64,000 nt of DNA from Nocardia albiluteola. Lineage in GTDB: Bacteria > Actinomycetota > Actinomycetes > Mycobacteriales > Mycobacteriaceae. Numbering within the stretch: the stretch's first letter is position 1; every line of letters starts with the position of its first letter. Below the pieces are notes generated by a model. The model saw only the letters and a list, made by a program, of their open reading frames with translations. It was not told where the DNA came from and did not search any database. The position numbers and the translations under genes were made by a program. The stretch lies in assembly GCF_018860155.1 (NCBI RefSeq), contig NZ_JAHKNI010000022.1:57368-121367 (forward strand). The letters are read 5' to 3'. Below, piece by piece: positions 1 through 9,115 of this stretch.

Positions 1-302
1 CGGTCGGGTTCCTGCGGACGGTATTCGGAGCCGTCGGCGACGTCGAGCCGAATCGACCGACCGAGGTCCGTATCGGCGACTCGCTGGTCATGGTGTCGGG
101 ATCTGGCGAGCGCGAGGTGTTTCCAGCCTTTCTGTATATCTATGTCGATGACCTCGCCGCCACATATCAGCGAGCGCTGACCGCGGGTGCGGTCAGCGTG
201 GAGGCACCGCTCGACACGCCTTATGGTGACCGCCGAGCGATGGTCCGTGACTCGTTCGGCAACGTCTATCAGATCGCGAGTCGGGGCGAGACCACCGTGT
301 GA
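1..302 (+). CDS. VOC (glyoxalase/bleomycin-resistance) protein, 5' partial
   Basis: The gene enters from the left edge; the frame is open from base 3 and ends at TGA 300-302. The visible part reads as the second half of a vicinal-oxygen-chelate fold protein, with strands around FLYIYVDDLAATYQRALTAG and a closing YGDRRAMVRDSFGNVYQIA, typical of PhnB-like glyoxalase relatives. A metal-bound or ligand-binding role is known for the family, but the substrate cannot be inferred. Its last 34 bases overlap the 3' end of the convergent sigma factor gene. The true start lies outside the window. Confidence 0.8.
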   Translation, partial: VGFLRTVFGAVGDVEPNRPTEVRIGDSLVMVSGSGEREVFPAFLYIYVDDLAATYQRALTAGAVSVEAPLDTPYGDRRAMVRDSFGNVYQIASRGETTV

Positions 303-1147
303 GGTTGCGTGCCGTTCTCGGTCAGACCGTTTCGGCGTACGCGACTGATGTCGATCCGGGCGACTCGCCGGTCCCTGACGGTGATGTCGATGACGGCGAG
401 CAGGTGGCCGCCGGGGGCGATGACATGGACCGGGCGCCCGCCGATGAGCATCGGCGAGCTGGCTCGGATTCGGTCGGCGAACAGCGTCGTCTCCTCGGCG
501 ACGGCGCGGGCGCCGGTGACGACGGCCGGCGTGCCGGGAGGGAGGAGGGCTGGGTCGGCGACACGTACGCAGTCGTCGGTCATGAGGGCGACCATCCGGT
601 TGATGTCGCCGCCGGCGGCAGCGGCGAGGAACGCGTCCACGACGGCACTGTCGATAGTGGTCGCCCTCGGCGCCGGTTCGGTCGCTTCGATTCGGCTGCG
701 GGCCCGGCTGGCGTGCTTCTTCGCGTTATCCGGGCTGGTGCCGAGAGCGTCCGCCACCTCGCGGAATGGGATATCGAACAGGTCGTGCAGAACGTACGCG
801 ACGCGTTGGGCGGGCGTCAGCAGGTCGAGGACCACCATCAATGCGCGGGAGACGTTCTCCCGCTGCAGATAGTGCTCGTCCGCTGCCGGCGCCTCGGTGG
901 GGAGCGCGTCGGCGAGCAAGGGCTCCTCCCGACGGCGGTTCCGCATTCGTAGCTGGTCGAGGCACACGCGGGTCAGGACGGTCGTCAACCACGCGGCCGG
1001 GTTGCGGAGGGCGCCGGCGTCCGTGGTCGATGCCTTGATCCAGGTGCTCTGCACGGCGTCCTCCGCGTCCTGGAGGGATCCGAGGAATCGGAACGCCATT
1101 GCCGTCAGCTGCGGCCGGGCCGCTTCGAACTCCACGATTGGTACCAC
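269..1147 (-). CDS. ECF RNA polymerase sigma factor with SnoaL-like C-terminal domain
   Basis: This is a 292-residue sigma-70 family protein. Region 2 spans about residues 8-75 (ARPQLTAMAFRFLGSLQDAE, then the VQSTWIKA helix). Region 4 spans about 105-160 (LTPAQRVAYVLHDLFDIPFREVADALG, then DNAKKHASRAR). About 120 residues of NTF2/SnoaL-like fold follow, as in the ECF41/ECF56-type sigma factors whose tail tunes activity instead of a separate anti-sigma factor. The canonical DGGGK motif of ECF41 tails is not seen, so the exact group is uncertain. The start is GTG at 1147, preceded by GAAAGGTG at good spacing. It is divergent from the small ORF/DoxX pair and convergent with the VOC gene. Confidence 0.88.
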   Translation of the reverse strand: MVPIVEFEAARPQLTAMAFRFLGSLQDAEDAVQSTWIKASTTDAGALRNPAAWLTTVLTRVCLDQLRMRNRRREEPLLADALPTEAPAADEHYLQRENVSRALMVVLDLLTPAQRVAYVLHDLFDIPFREVADALGTSPDNAKKHASRARSRIEATEPAPRATTIDSAVVDAFLAAAAGGDINRMVALMTDDCVRVADPALLPPGTPAVVTGARAVAEETTLFADRIRASSPMLIGGRPVHVIAPGGHLLAVIDITVRDRRVARIDISRVRRNGLTENGTQPHTVVSPRLAI

Positions 1148-1151
1148 CGGA

Positions 1152-1178
1152 TGTCACCTTTCCGAGGCGGGAAACGTC
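1152..1178 (+). promoter_or_regulatory. Candidate ECF41-type promoter facing the DoxX operon
   Basis: TGTCACC at 1152-1158 is followed after 16 bases by CGTC at 1175-1178. This closely matches the TGTCACA/CGTC elements reported for ECF41 sigma factors. It reads rightwards, starts five bases from the sigma factor start codon, and would drive the 1237-1733 genes. The assignment is an inference from sequence match and position. Confidence 0.5.
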
Positions 1179-1236
1179 GGGACGGATGAGACCACCAACC
1201 ACGTCCGACGGTCCACCCCCGAGGAGACACTTGCCG

Positions 1237-1374
1237 ATGAGCGTACAGACGGTCCGATTCCGCACCGATCCCGCACCGATCCCCGCAGTGACCCTGCAGA
1301 TCGCAGCGCTGTTCGCACGGGCCGACGACCCAGCGCTGCGCTCCCGCACAGTCATGGGCGGGTGCAGCGCATGA
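1237..1374 (+). CDS. Small ORF, truncated monooxygenase-like remnant, coupled to DoxX
   Basis: This 45-codon ORF starts at ATG 1237, ten bases after GAGGAG at 1221-1226. Its TGA (1372-1374) overlaps the ATG (1371) of the next gene, an arrangement that couples translation. The first part (VQTVRFRTDPAPIPAVTLQI, then AALFARAD) resembles the N-terminus of small dimeric antibiotic-biosynthesis-monooxygenase-like proteins of actinobacteria. Those are normally about 100 residues, so this looks truncated. It may now serve mainly as a translated leader for the DoxX gene. Function is not assigned. Confidence 0.45.
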   Translation: MSVQTVRFRTDPAPIPAVTLQIAALFARADDPALRSRTVMGGCSA

Positions 1375-1733
1375 TTACGACCCTGTTCGCCGCCACGATC
1401 GTGTGCATCGTCGCGAACGCTCTCATCGCTGTCGCCGACTACGCCAAGGCGCCGTTCGTGTTGAAGAACTCTGCCGAGGTGCACGTTCCCGCCGGCGTTC
1501 TGCCCTACCTCGCGACGTTGAAACTGGCCGGGACCCTCGGGCTCGTCCTCGGTCCGACGGTGGCGCCCTGGCTCGGCGTCGCCGCCGGCATCGGGCTGAT
1601 CCTGTTCTACCTGGGCGCCGTCGTTGCCCACGTCCGAGCCCGCGTCTTCTACAACATCGCCTTCCCGGGCCTGTACCTGCTTCTCGCGATAGCGTCGGCC
1701 GTCTACATGGTCCACCTGGCGGCCGGGTCGTAG
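1371..1733 (+). CDS. DoxX family membrane protein
   Basis: This is a 120-residue integral membrane protein with four predicted hydrophobic segments: about residues 3-22, 45-63, 68-90 and 96-116. The pattern (KAPFVLKNSAEVHVP, then YLATLKLAGTLGLVLG and AHVRARVFYNIAFPGLYLLL) is typical of DoxX-like proteins. These are common partners of ECF41-type sigma factors and are thought to act in membrane redox or detoxification, although the biochemical role is poorly defined. The start was chosen at ATG 1371 because it overlaps the stop of the upstream small ORF. Confidence 0.8.
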   Translation: MITTLFAATIVCIVANALIAVADYAKAPFVLKNSAEVHVPAGVLPYLATLKLAGTLGLVLGPTVAPWLGVAAGIGLILFYLGAVVAHVRARVFYNIAFPGLYLLLAIASAVYMVHLAAGS

Positions 1734-1853
1734 CCGGTGCTCCCGCAAGCCCGCTCAGCTCGGCCACCACGGCACCTCGCTGCTCCATCCTGCTGCGAGC
1801 TCGGTGCCGGGGTGAGTCCGATTGGGGGCGTGAGAGTTTGGTTGCCGCCCGGA

Positions 1854-2684
1854 TCAATCCTGCGTGGCCCGGAGGATATGCCGCTCCAGTAGATCGTTGA
1901 ACGGCGCGCCCAGCGACTGCACCGCGTGCTGGGCGCCGGGGAGCACCGCGTGCTCGCCGCCGATGTGCTCCGCCACGGTGGCGGCGACGGCGGTCAGGAC
2001 GGGGGAGTGGTCGCCGGAGCACACCAGGGACGGGATGGATTGCTGGGCAATGGTTTCCAGGGGGAGGCGGGTGTCCCAGGGCGGGCGGCAGGTGCGGAGG
2101 CGGGCGATGGCGCGCCATTGTTCGGTGGTGAACTCGGTGTCGGCGGGCAGGCCCGCGAGGCGGCCGTAGACGCCGGCGAACTCGAGTAGGTCCACGGGGC
2201 GGTCCCAGCGCCAGCGTTGGCGCATGCTCACGACGGCGGGATGGGACAGCACGCCCAGGCAGGTCGGCTCGATCAGGGTCAGGGAGGCGACGCGGTCGGG
2301 CATCGCGGCCGCGGCCACGAGGCAGCCGACGGCGCCGTAGCCGTGCCCGACCAGATGGGCCGGTTCGGATTCGAGGAGGGAGAGCAGATCGCCGGCGTCG
2401 TGCAGGTAGTCCCCACCGGGGAACAGTGCGCCGTCCCGGACGCCGCGGTGCAGGATGTCCAGGCGCATCCGTTGCGCGAGCGGTAGCTGGGCTGCCCAGC
2501 TGGCCCGCGCGGCCCGCATGCCGTGGACCAGGATCACCCGTGGCCCGGCCGTGCCCCTGCGCTCCACCACCAGCCAGCCCGCGTCGGTCGGTTGTGGCCA
2601 GGATGCCGAGCGGCTGTGGCACACCGATCGAATCGGATTCGGCGTCACCCGTCCCCGGAAGCGGTACGGGCAGTCTCGATCCAT
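1854..2684 (-). CDS. Alpha/beta-fold hydrolase lacking the nucleophile serine
   Basis: This 276-residue alpha/beta hydrolase starts at ATG 2684, eight bases after AGGAG. It has an oxyanion-type VHGMRA stretch, an acid-region SGDHSP and a late histidine in GAQHAV. The nucleophile elbow, normally G-x-S-x-G, reads GHGYG, so the catalytic serine position is glycine. A classical hydrolase mechanism is therefore unlikely; the protein could be a lyase/isomerase-like or non-catalytic family member. It lies 22 bases downstream of the StyA-like monooxygenase on the same strand, suggesting an operon. Confidence 0.8.
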   Translation of the reverse strand: MDRDCPYRFRGRVTPNPIRSVCHSRSASWPQPTDAGWLVVERRGTAGPRVILVHGMRAARASWAAQLPLAQRMRLDILHRGVRDGALFPGGDYLHDAGDLLSLLESEPAHLVGHGYGAVGCLVAAAAMPDRVASLTLIEPTCLGVLSHPAVVSMRQRWRWDRPVDLLEFAGVYGRLAGLPADTEFTTEQWRAIARLRTCRPPWDTRLPLETIAQQSIPSLVCSGDHSPVLTAVAATVAEHIGGEHAVLPGAQHAVQSLGAPFNDLLERHILRATQD

Positions 2685-2706
2685 CTCACATACTCCTATG
2701 GATTGC

Positions 2707-3909
2707 TCAGGACATCTGTCCCGCAACGAGATCGGACATGGTGGCCGGGTGCACAAAGGTCTCGGCGAAGGCCGCGGCGACTGCGGGATTCTGCCCGGCG
2801 GTGAGCAGCAGCTCCTGCATCCGCGGCGACGGATCGAGCATGGATATGGTCCACTCGGCCGCCGGATGGGCGATCTCGGTCAGCCACGGCTGGGCCGTGG
2901 CCCGCATCCATTCGCGGTCGAACGGTCCCTCGGGCGTGGCCAGGATCGCCTCGGCGTAGCGGAAGCCGCAGTACACCGCGTTGTTGGCGCCCTGTGCGCC
3001 GCCGGGATCCATCCGGCACACGACATCGGCGCCACCCAGGACCGCGGCGCCCGATGGCAGAACGCCGACCGGCTCCCGGACGGCCGGTGTCACGCCGCCG
3101 GCGAGCGTGGCGCCGGCATCGGTCAGTTCCACGTCGCGGAAGCGGTCGGCCAGCTCCGGCGGCAGGTACTTCACGATCAGCGCCCGGATCAGGTCCAGTC
3201 GAGCGGCCGGGGTGCGCGCCTCGTCGAACACATCCAGCTCGCCGCCCGGGAGCGCGGCGAACATGATGTTGTCGGCGCGGCGCTCTTGTCCGGGCGCGCC
3301 GACGAGACAGGGGGTGGTGACGGCCTCGCCCAGACCCGGCAGCGCCACATAGGCGCCCATGCCGTCCGGGTCGGGCGCGACGCCGTCGAGGTATACCGCC
3401 AGCATCCGCCGCATCGGCCGGTCGGGCATCGGGTGCGCGGCATCGGCCGGGAAGCAGGCGGCCAGATCTTTCGACGCCCGGGTGACCACGGTCAGGTCGT
3501 AGTCGCCGGCGTGCCGGTCGGCCTCGGCCGCCGACAGCTCGGTGATCCGCAGATCCCCTCCGGCGGAAACGAATTCGGTCATCCGATGGCTCAGCGCGGT
3601 GCGCTGGTCGACGCTCTGCGCGGGCCGGCTGAACGGCGCGGTCCACGTCGTCACCAGTGCGGCGTCGACGGCCAGATGGAATCGGATGCCCAGGATCTGC
3701 GGCGCGGTCTCGCGCCAGGTCCCCATGCCCGCCGCGGTCTCCAGATCGAGCGTGCGGGGGAATTTGACCTGCGTGCTGGTGACCGAGCCGTTCAGCACCT
3801 GCTCGGCGGTGCGGTCGGCCACCAGGGTGACGGGCACTCCACCGTCCAGCAGCCGCCGCGCCAGCGGCAGACCGCATTCACCCGCACCGAACACCCGCAC
3901 CCGAGCCAT
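2707..3909 (-). CDS. StyA-like FAD-dependent monooxygenase
   Basis: This 400-residue protein starts with a Rossmann dinucleotide-binding motif (VRVFGAGECGLPLARRLL). It has the layout of the styrene monooxygenase StyA oxygenase component, a two-component flavoprotein that takes FADH2 from a separate reductase. A late flavin-binding region is visible around GGADVVCRMDPGGAQGANNA (about residues 296-315). No StyB-like reductase is seen nearby. It is the first gene of a two-gene operon with the following hydrolase and is divergent from the STAND/LuxR regulator, which may control it. In this context an epoxidation or hydroxylation of a terpenoid is possible but unproven. Confidence 0.82.
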   Translation of the reverse strand: MARVRVFGAGECGLPLARRLLDGGVPVTLVADRTAEQVLNGSVTSTQVKFPRTLDLETAAGMGTWRETAPQILGIRFHLAVDAALVTTWTAPFSRPAQSVDQRTALSHRMTEFVSAGGDLRITELSAAEADRHAGDYDLTVVTRASKDLAACFPADAAHPMPDRPMRRMLAVYLDGVAPDPDGMGAYVALPGLGEAVTTPCLVGAPGQERRADNIMFAALPGGELDVFDEARTPAARLDLIRALIVKYLPPELADRFRDVELTDAGATLAGGVTPAVREPVGVLPSGAAVLGGADVVCRMDPGGAQGANNAVYCGFRYAEAILATPEGPFDREWMRATAQPWLTEIAHPAAEWTISMLDPSPRMQELLLTAGQNPAVAAAFAETFVHPATMSDLVAGQMS

Positions 3910-4084
3910 GCTCCGCCCTTCCGGTTACCGCGCCCGACCCGTCCAGGCCCTGTCTCCAAGTCTGGGCAGATAGGTAGTCCCGGCACATCCGCACATCGCA
4001 TCGGTGACCTGCCGATGTCGTACCGAGCTGCGGGTTTGCCGGTCGGGCGGACGCCGTGCGAACCAGCCGTTATGCTTTCCACTC

Positions 4085-6637
4085 ATGTCAGCGGGACATG
4101 CGGCGCTGGGGGTCGGTATACCTACGGACAGCGACGGTTTCGTCGGCCGGGACCGCGAGCTGGACCGCATCGCCTCGCTACTGTCCGACTCCGCGCGCCT
4201 GATCACGCTGGTCGGCTCGGGCGGAATCGGCAAGACCAGGCTCGCGATGGCCGTCGCGCGCAGAATGCGCAGGGCGCAACTACTTCCGGTGCACTGGGTG
4301 TATCTGGCCCGCCTGCCCAAGGGGGCGAGCGTCGGCGCGATCGAGGACGAGATCGTCGGCGCCGTGGTCGACGGCGACTACTCCGCGCGGCCGGGCAGGC
4401 AGACCCTGATCGACACCCTCGGCCGGACCGACGCGGTCGGCCGGGTCCTGCCGACCGTGCTGGTGCTGGACAACTGCGAACACGTGCTCGACGAGGTCGG
4501 CGAGGTCGTCGCGGAGCTGCTCGACGCGGTCCCGGGCCTGACGGTGCTGGCGACCAGCCGCACCGCGATCGGCTGGGTGGACGAGCACGTCGTGCCGATC
4601 CCGCCCCTGACGCGCGCGCAGGCCGTGGCCCTGTTCCGGCAGCGCGCGGACCTGGCCGGCCGGCCCGTCGCCGATGCCGATCTGCCCGTGGTGGAGTCGA
4701 TCTGCCGTCATCTGCACTGCTATCCGTTGCACATCCGCCTGGCCGCGGCGCGACTGCGGTATCAATCCCTGCCGATGATCCTGCGCGATTTGGATGGCGC
4801 CGGGACCGACCGCCGGTTGCGCTGGTCACCGGGGTTCCGGGTGGGTGCGGACGAGCGCCATCGCGATCTGAGCGCGGTGATCGGCTGGTCCTTCGAGCTG
4901 TGCGACCCGGCCGAGCAGCTGCTGTTCCAGCGGATGTCGGTCTTCGCCATCGGCCACGACAACAACCCCGACGACATCGACCTCGACGCCGAGGGCGGCT
5001 ACTGCCCGGACGTCGGCGCCGATCTGGCCGCGATCGAGGCGGTCTGCGCCGACACCGACCACGGCGGGCTGGCCCGGGACCGGATCGAGGGCCTGCTGGA
5101 ACGACTGGTCGATCGATCCATGGTGTCGATTCATGTCGGCGCGGACACCGTTCGATACTCCCTGCTCGAGAGCTTCCGAGTGTTCGCCCAGCAGCGCCTG
5201 CGGGAGGGCGGCGACGGCGAATGGCTCCGGCTGGCCGCGCGGCACCGCCGCTACTACCGCGACCGCATCGCCGAGTACTGCATTCAGTGGCTCAGTCCGC
5301 GGGAGCAGGAACTGCTGGCCCGGGCCCGCGCCGATTCGGACAACCAGCAGTGCGCCGTCGACGGCAGCCTGTCCGATCCCGACGAAGCCGTGGTCGGCCT
5401 GGAGATCGCGACCGGCCTGATCGCGCTGCGAATCCCGTTCCTGCGCGGCCATCTACGGGAATCGCGGGCCCTGGCCGAGCGCAGCCTTGCGGCCGCCCGG
5501 GCGCTGGGACAGTGCCCGGCCGAGCTCGAGGTCTCGGCGCTCGCGCTGATCGGCTGGCTCAGCCTGTGCCAAGGGGTGCGCGACGACGCCCTGCGCATGC
5601 TGGACGATGCGGTCGCGATCTGCCTGGAACCGCAGGGCCTTTCGCAATGGCCCGCCGATCCGGCGACCGACCTGGGATTGCCCGCGTCGGTCGAATATCT
5701 GTGGGGCAGTACGCTGATGCTCGTCGACTGCGATGCGCGGGCAACGATGGTGCTGGCGCGCGCGCGATCCAAGTTCGCCGCGGCGGGCGATCTCGGTGGC
5801 GTCGCGATGGCCGAGCTGTTCGAGGCACTGGCGGCGGCCCTGCTCGGCTCCGCGGAGCAGGCGATGGAAGTCACCGGCCGCCACCTGGTTACCTTCGTAT
5901 CCTCCGGTGCCGCATGGGCGACCTCGTGGGCCCGGCTGGCGCGCGCGATCGCCGAGGCGGCGCACGGGGACCCGAATGCGGCTATGGCGCTGTGCGATAC
6001 GGCGCTGGCCTGGCAGATTCCGATGCGGGACCGCTGGGGCGGGGTCTGGGCGGTGCATATCCGGGCGTGGATCCTCGCGGCCATGATCGATGCCACGGCG
6101 GCGGAGCCGGACGGATCGCGGGATCGAATTCGGCAGTGGGCCAGGGAGATCGCCTGGATATCCGGCGGAACATCAACCCTGCGACGGCAACTGGGCATCG
6201 ACCTGAACAACCTGCGACCCTTCGGGAGGAAGACCGTCGAAGCGGACGCACTGGCTCGTAAAGTGTTGGGCGACAGGGAATTCGAGATAGCTGCCCGGCG
6301 TGGTCTGGGGCAGCCGGAGGCCGTCCTGGCGGCCGGAGATCCGGGCCCGGGGGTGCCGCCCTCGGATGGTTCGGCCGATTCGGGCGCGCATCCGACGCGG
6401 TGGGACGAGCTGACCGGTGCCGAGCAGGAGGTGGCCGTGCTGGCCGCAGCGGGCATGACCAATACCGCGATCGCCGCGCGGCGCGGCACGTCCCGCCGGA
6501 CGGTGGACGCGCAGATCGCGGCCATTCTGCCCAAGCTGATGATCAGCACCCGCAAGGACATCCGTACCCTGCTGCCCCCCGAACATCGCGCGGCGGCCGA
6601 TCGCGAATCTGAACGCCGTGCCGCGCGCCCGCGGTGA
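4085..6637 (+). CDS. STAND-type ATPase regulator with C-terminal LuxR HTH
   Basis: This 850-residue regulator starts at ATG 4085. An NTPase domain carries Walker A (LVGSGGIGKTRLAMAVARR, about residues 41-59) and Walker B (TVLVLDNCEHVLDEV), followed by a sensor-like LTVLATSRTAIG. A TPR-like helical middle follows, then a C-terminal LuxR/GerE-type HTH (LTGAEQEVAVLAAAGMTNTA and on to RRTVDAQIAAI). These ATP-driven switches usually activate secondary metabolism. It sits between the StyA operon (divergent) and the terpene synthase genes (same direction), so it is the likely pathway regulator. The ligand is unknown. Confidence 0.88.
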   Translation: MSAGHAALGVGIPTDSDGFVGRDRELDRIASLLSDSARLITLVGSGGIGKTRLAMAVARRMRRAQLLPVHWVYLARLPKGASVGAIEDEIVGAVVDGDYSARPGRQTLIDTLGRTDAVGRVLPTVLVLDNCEHVLDEVGEVVAELLDAVPGLTVLATSRTAIGWVDEHVVPIPPLTRAQAVALFRQRADLAGRPVADADLPVVESICRHLHCYPLHIRLAAARLRYQSLPMILRDLDGAGTDRRLRWSPGFRVGADERHRDLSAVIGWSFELCDPAEQLLFQRMSVFAIGHDNNPDDIDLDAEGGYCPDVGADLAAIEAVCADTDHGGLARDRIEGLLERLVDRSMVSIHVGADTVRYSLLESFRVFAQQRLREGGDGEWLRLAARHRRYYRDRIAEYCIQWLSPREQELLARARADSDNQQCAVDGSLSDPDEAVVGLEIATGLIALRIPFLRGHLRESRALAERSLAAARALGQCPAELEVSALALIGWLSLCQGVRDDALRMLDDAVAICLEPQGLSQWPADPATDLGLPASVEYLWGSTLMLVDCDARATMVLARARSKFAAAGDLGGVAMAELFEALAAALLGSAEQAMEVTGRHLVTFVSSGAAWATSWARLARAIAEAAHGDPNAAMALCDTALAWQIPMRDRWGGVWAVHIRAWILAAMIDATAAEPDGSRDRIRQWAREIAWISGGTSTLRRQLGIDLNNLRPFGRKTVEADALARKVLGDREFEIAARRGLGQPEAVLAAGDPGPGVPPSDGSADSGAHPTRWDELTGAEQEVAVLAAAGMTNTAIAARRGTSRRTVDAQIAAILPKLMISTRKDIRTLLPPEHRAAADRESERRAARPR

Positions 6638-6958
6638 CGCCGCTGCCCGTATCGCCCGTTTTCGTTCGGAAGATGCCCAGCTCGAACCCGTATACCGATG
6701 ACCGCGACCTACCTGCGCCGAGCCGCGGAACGTGGCCCGCTGCGGGCGCCCGGGTAGGGAACCGGTCGGTCGGATGAATTCGAAGGTCTCGACAGTCCGA
6801 AAAGCGCCAGCTAACATAGGGTTTCGACGATAACGCGTTGTCGCCCTAGGCGTCGGGGCATGTAATTTCCGCGCTCTGTGATTCGTGACGTTCGCCCGCA
6901 TCAGGGATATACATCCGCGAGGTAATTGAAACAGTGTGATGTCGAAAAGGGGCCGTCG
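6638..6958 (+). other. Intergenic region, probable terpene operon promoter
   Basis: This stretch of about 320 bases carries no convincing gene. It has a relatively AT-rich segment near 6810-6840 (CTAACATAGGGTTTCG) and ends in AAGGGG seven bases before the terpene synthase ATG. The promoter of the terpene operon is expected here, but no clear -35/-10 pair or operator could be fixed. Confidence 0.4.
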
Positions 6959-9115
6959 ATGCAGCCGTTCACTCTGCCCGATTTCTATCTTCCCCATCCG
7001 GCTCGGCTCAATCCGCATCTGGAATACGCCCGAGAGCATTCGATGGCATGGGCGCGGCGCATGGGAATTCTCGACGAGCCCGGTCCGGACGGGAGTCTGG
7101 TGTGGGATGCCGACCGGCTCACGCGCATGCAGATGCCGCTGCTGTGTGCCTATACCCATCCCGATTGTGATGCCGACGCGCTGGCGCTCATCACCGAGTG
7201 GTACATCTGGGTCTTCTTTTTCGACGACGATTTCCTCGCCAAATTCAAGAACACCCGCGACCGTGCCGCCGCCGTGCGATATTTGAATCGGCTCGAGCTG
7301 TTCATGGCCGAGTCCGGCGCCGCCGCAGCCGAACCCGGCAATCCCGCCGAGGCCGGCCTGTCGGATTGCTGGGCACGCACCGTCGGGTCCATGTCGCCGG
7401 ACTGGCGGCGGCGCATGGCCCTGAGCACGCACAACCTGATGGTCGAATCGCTCTGGGAGCTGGACAATATCGCGAGCGACCGGGTGGCCAACCCAATCGA
7501 GTACGTCGAGATGCGCCGGCGCGTGGGCGGCGCACCCTGGTCGGCCAATCTCGTCGAATACGCCACCGCCGAGGTGCCCGGCCGCTTCGCGGGTGAGCGT
7601 GCGCTGCGCACCCTGTGCGACACCTTCTCCGATGCGGTGCACCTGCGCAACGACCTGTTCTCCTACGAGCGGGAGGTGCGGGTCGAGGGCGAGAACGCCA
7701 ATGCCGTTCTGGTGCTGGAACAATTCCTGGGGCTACCGACCCAGGCCGCGGCGAATCTGGTCAACGATCTGATCACCAGCCGGCTCACGCAGTTCGAGGA
7801 CACCGCGCAAGTCGATGTGCCGCAGCTGTTCCTGGACCGGGCCGCCGCGCCCGCCGAACAGCATGCCGTCGCCCGCTACACGCTGGGGCTGCAGGACTGG
7901 CAGGCCGGCGGGCACGAATGGCACCTGCGGTCGAGCCGCTACATGAACTCCGGAATCGATCCCAAGCCAACGGGTCTGGGTACGGCGGCGGCCCGGCTGC
8001 TGCCGGGGCTCCGCGTCCGGGTGAACCAGCACACCCCGCCGGCCCGGACCTCCGGGCCGCTGCCGGTCACCGGTCTGTCGATGCCGTACGGCGCGGACAC
8101 GAACCCGCATCTGGGCGCGGTCCGCGCCGGGCTCGCGGACTGGGTGGCGGAGATGGGGATGCTGGATCCTCTCCTCGGGTGGACCCCGCAGTCGCTGGCG
8201 GACGCCGACTTCGCCCGCCTGGCCGCCCTGGTCTACCCGGAGGCCGATGCCGCCGCGCTGGCCGTCCGGGCGCGCTGGTGCGCGTGGGGATTTCACGTCG
8301 GCGACCTGACGACCCGGGTGTGGCGCGCGGATCCGGCGGCCGGGCGGGCGCAGTTGCGCCGCCTGGCCGCGATCGCCGTCGCCATCATTCCGGCGCCGGC
8401 GACACCGGTCGAACGTGCCCTGTGCGACCTGTGGCGGACCACGGCGCGGGCGCGCACCCGCACGCACCTGCGGGTCGCGGTGCTCCGGTTGCTCGAGGCG
8501 TGGCAGTGGCGGCTGGACAACGAAACCCGTGGGCGCATCCCGGATCCCATCGATTACCTGGAGATGCGCCGCAGCGCGTTCGGCGGGCCGCTGGTCGCCG
8601 TGCTCGCCGGGGCCGGACCGCTCGGCGGCGCCCTCGACGACGCGAGTGTGCTTCGGCAGCTGGAGAATTCGGCATTCGATCACGCCGCACTCGTCAACGA
8701 TCTGTACTCCTACGGTAAGGAGATCCAGGCCGACGGTGAGCGGCACAATCTCGTCTATCTCACCGAGTCGTTCCTGAACTGCCCGCGCGAGGCCGCTCGC
8801 GACATCGTCATCGATCTCGCGCAGCAGCGTTTACGCCAGTTCGAGCAGCTCGAGCGGGAGCAACTGCCCGCATTCTGCGCCGGTGGCGACCTGTCCGGCG
8901 AGCAGCGACGCGCGCTGCTGACCCGGGCGCGCCGGTTGCGCGACTACATCGCGGGAAATCTGGCCTGGCACCAGATCGGCGGCCGGTACGTCGACGCCGC
9001 GGTGCGACGGCACCGGCCGCGGCCCCGGATCGCGGGTCCGACCGGGCCGTTCGCGGGTACGTACGCCCGCATCACGACTCCGACCAGTTCTGCGGCAATC
9101 GAAGGGAGTCCGTGA
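6959..9115 (+). CDS. Two-domain terpene synthase, geosmin/germacradienol synthase-like
   Basis: This 718-residue class I terpene synthase has two alpha domains, close to the roughly 725 residues of geosmin synthases. The N-terminal domain has the Asp-rich motif FFDDDFLAKF (D89-D91; the usual DDHFLE ends in Ala here) and an intact NSE triad NDLFSYERE (about 231-239). The C-terminal domain keeps a second NSE motif (NDLYSYGKE), but its first motif, usually DDYYP, reads GDLTTR, so one metal ligand is lost. The N-half should ionise farnesyl diphosphate; whether the C-half still converts germacradienol is doubtful. The start at ATG 6959 follows AAGGGG. It is coupled to the next gene by TGATG. Confidence 0.88.
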   Translation: MQPFTLPDFYLPHPARLNPHLEYAREHSMAWARRMGILDEPGPDGSLVWDADRLTRMQMPLLCAYTHPDCDADALALITEWYIWVFFFDDDFLAKFKNTRDRAAAVRYLNRLELFMAESGAAAAEPGNPAEAGLSDCWARTVGSMSPDWRRRMALSTHNLMVESLWELDNIASDRVANPIEYVEMRRRVGGAPWSANLVEYATAEVPGRFAGERALRTLCDTFSDAVHLRNDLFSYEREVRVEGENANAVLVLEQFLGLPTQAAANLVNDLITSRLTQFEDTAQVDVPQLFLDRAAAPAEQHAVARYTLGLQDWQAGGHEWHLRSSRYMNSGIDPKPTGLGTAAARLLPGLRVRVNQHTPPARTSGPLPVTGLSMPYGADTNPHLGAVRAGLADWVAEMGMLDPLLGWTPQSLADADFARLAALVYPEADAAALAVRARWCAWGFHVGDLTTRVWRADPAAGRAQLRRLAAIAVAIIPAPATPVERALCDLWRTTARARTRTHLRVAVLRLLEAWQWRLDNETRGRIPDPIDYLEMRRSAFGGPLVAVLAGAGPLGGALDDASVLRQLENSAFDHAALVNDLYSYGKEIQADGERHNLVYLTESFLNCPREAARDIVIDLAQQRLRQFEQLEREQLPAFCAGGDLSGEQRRALLTRARRLRDYIAGNLAWHQIGGRYVDAAVRRHRPRPRIAGPTGPFAGTYARITTPTSSAAIEGSP

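Noticed and set aside
2455..6261. A 1268-codon plus-strand ORF
   Set aside because: It is an out-of-frame shadow over the StyA gene and the STAND regulator with arginine-rich composition.
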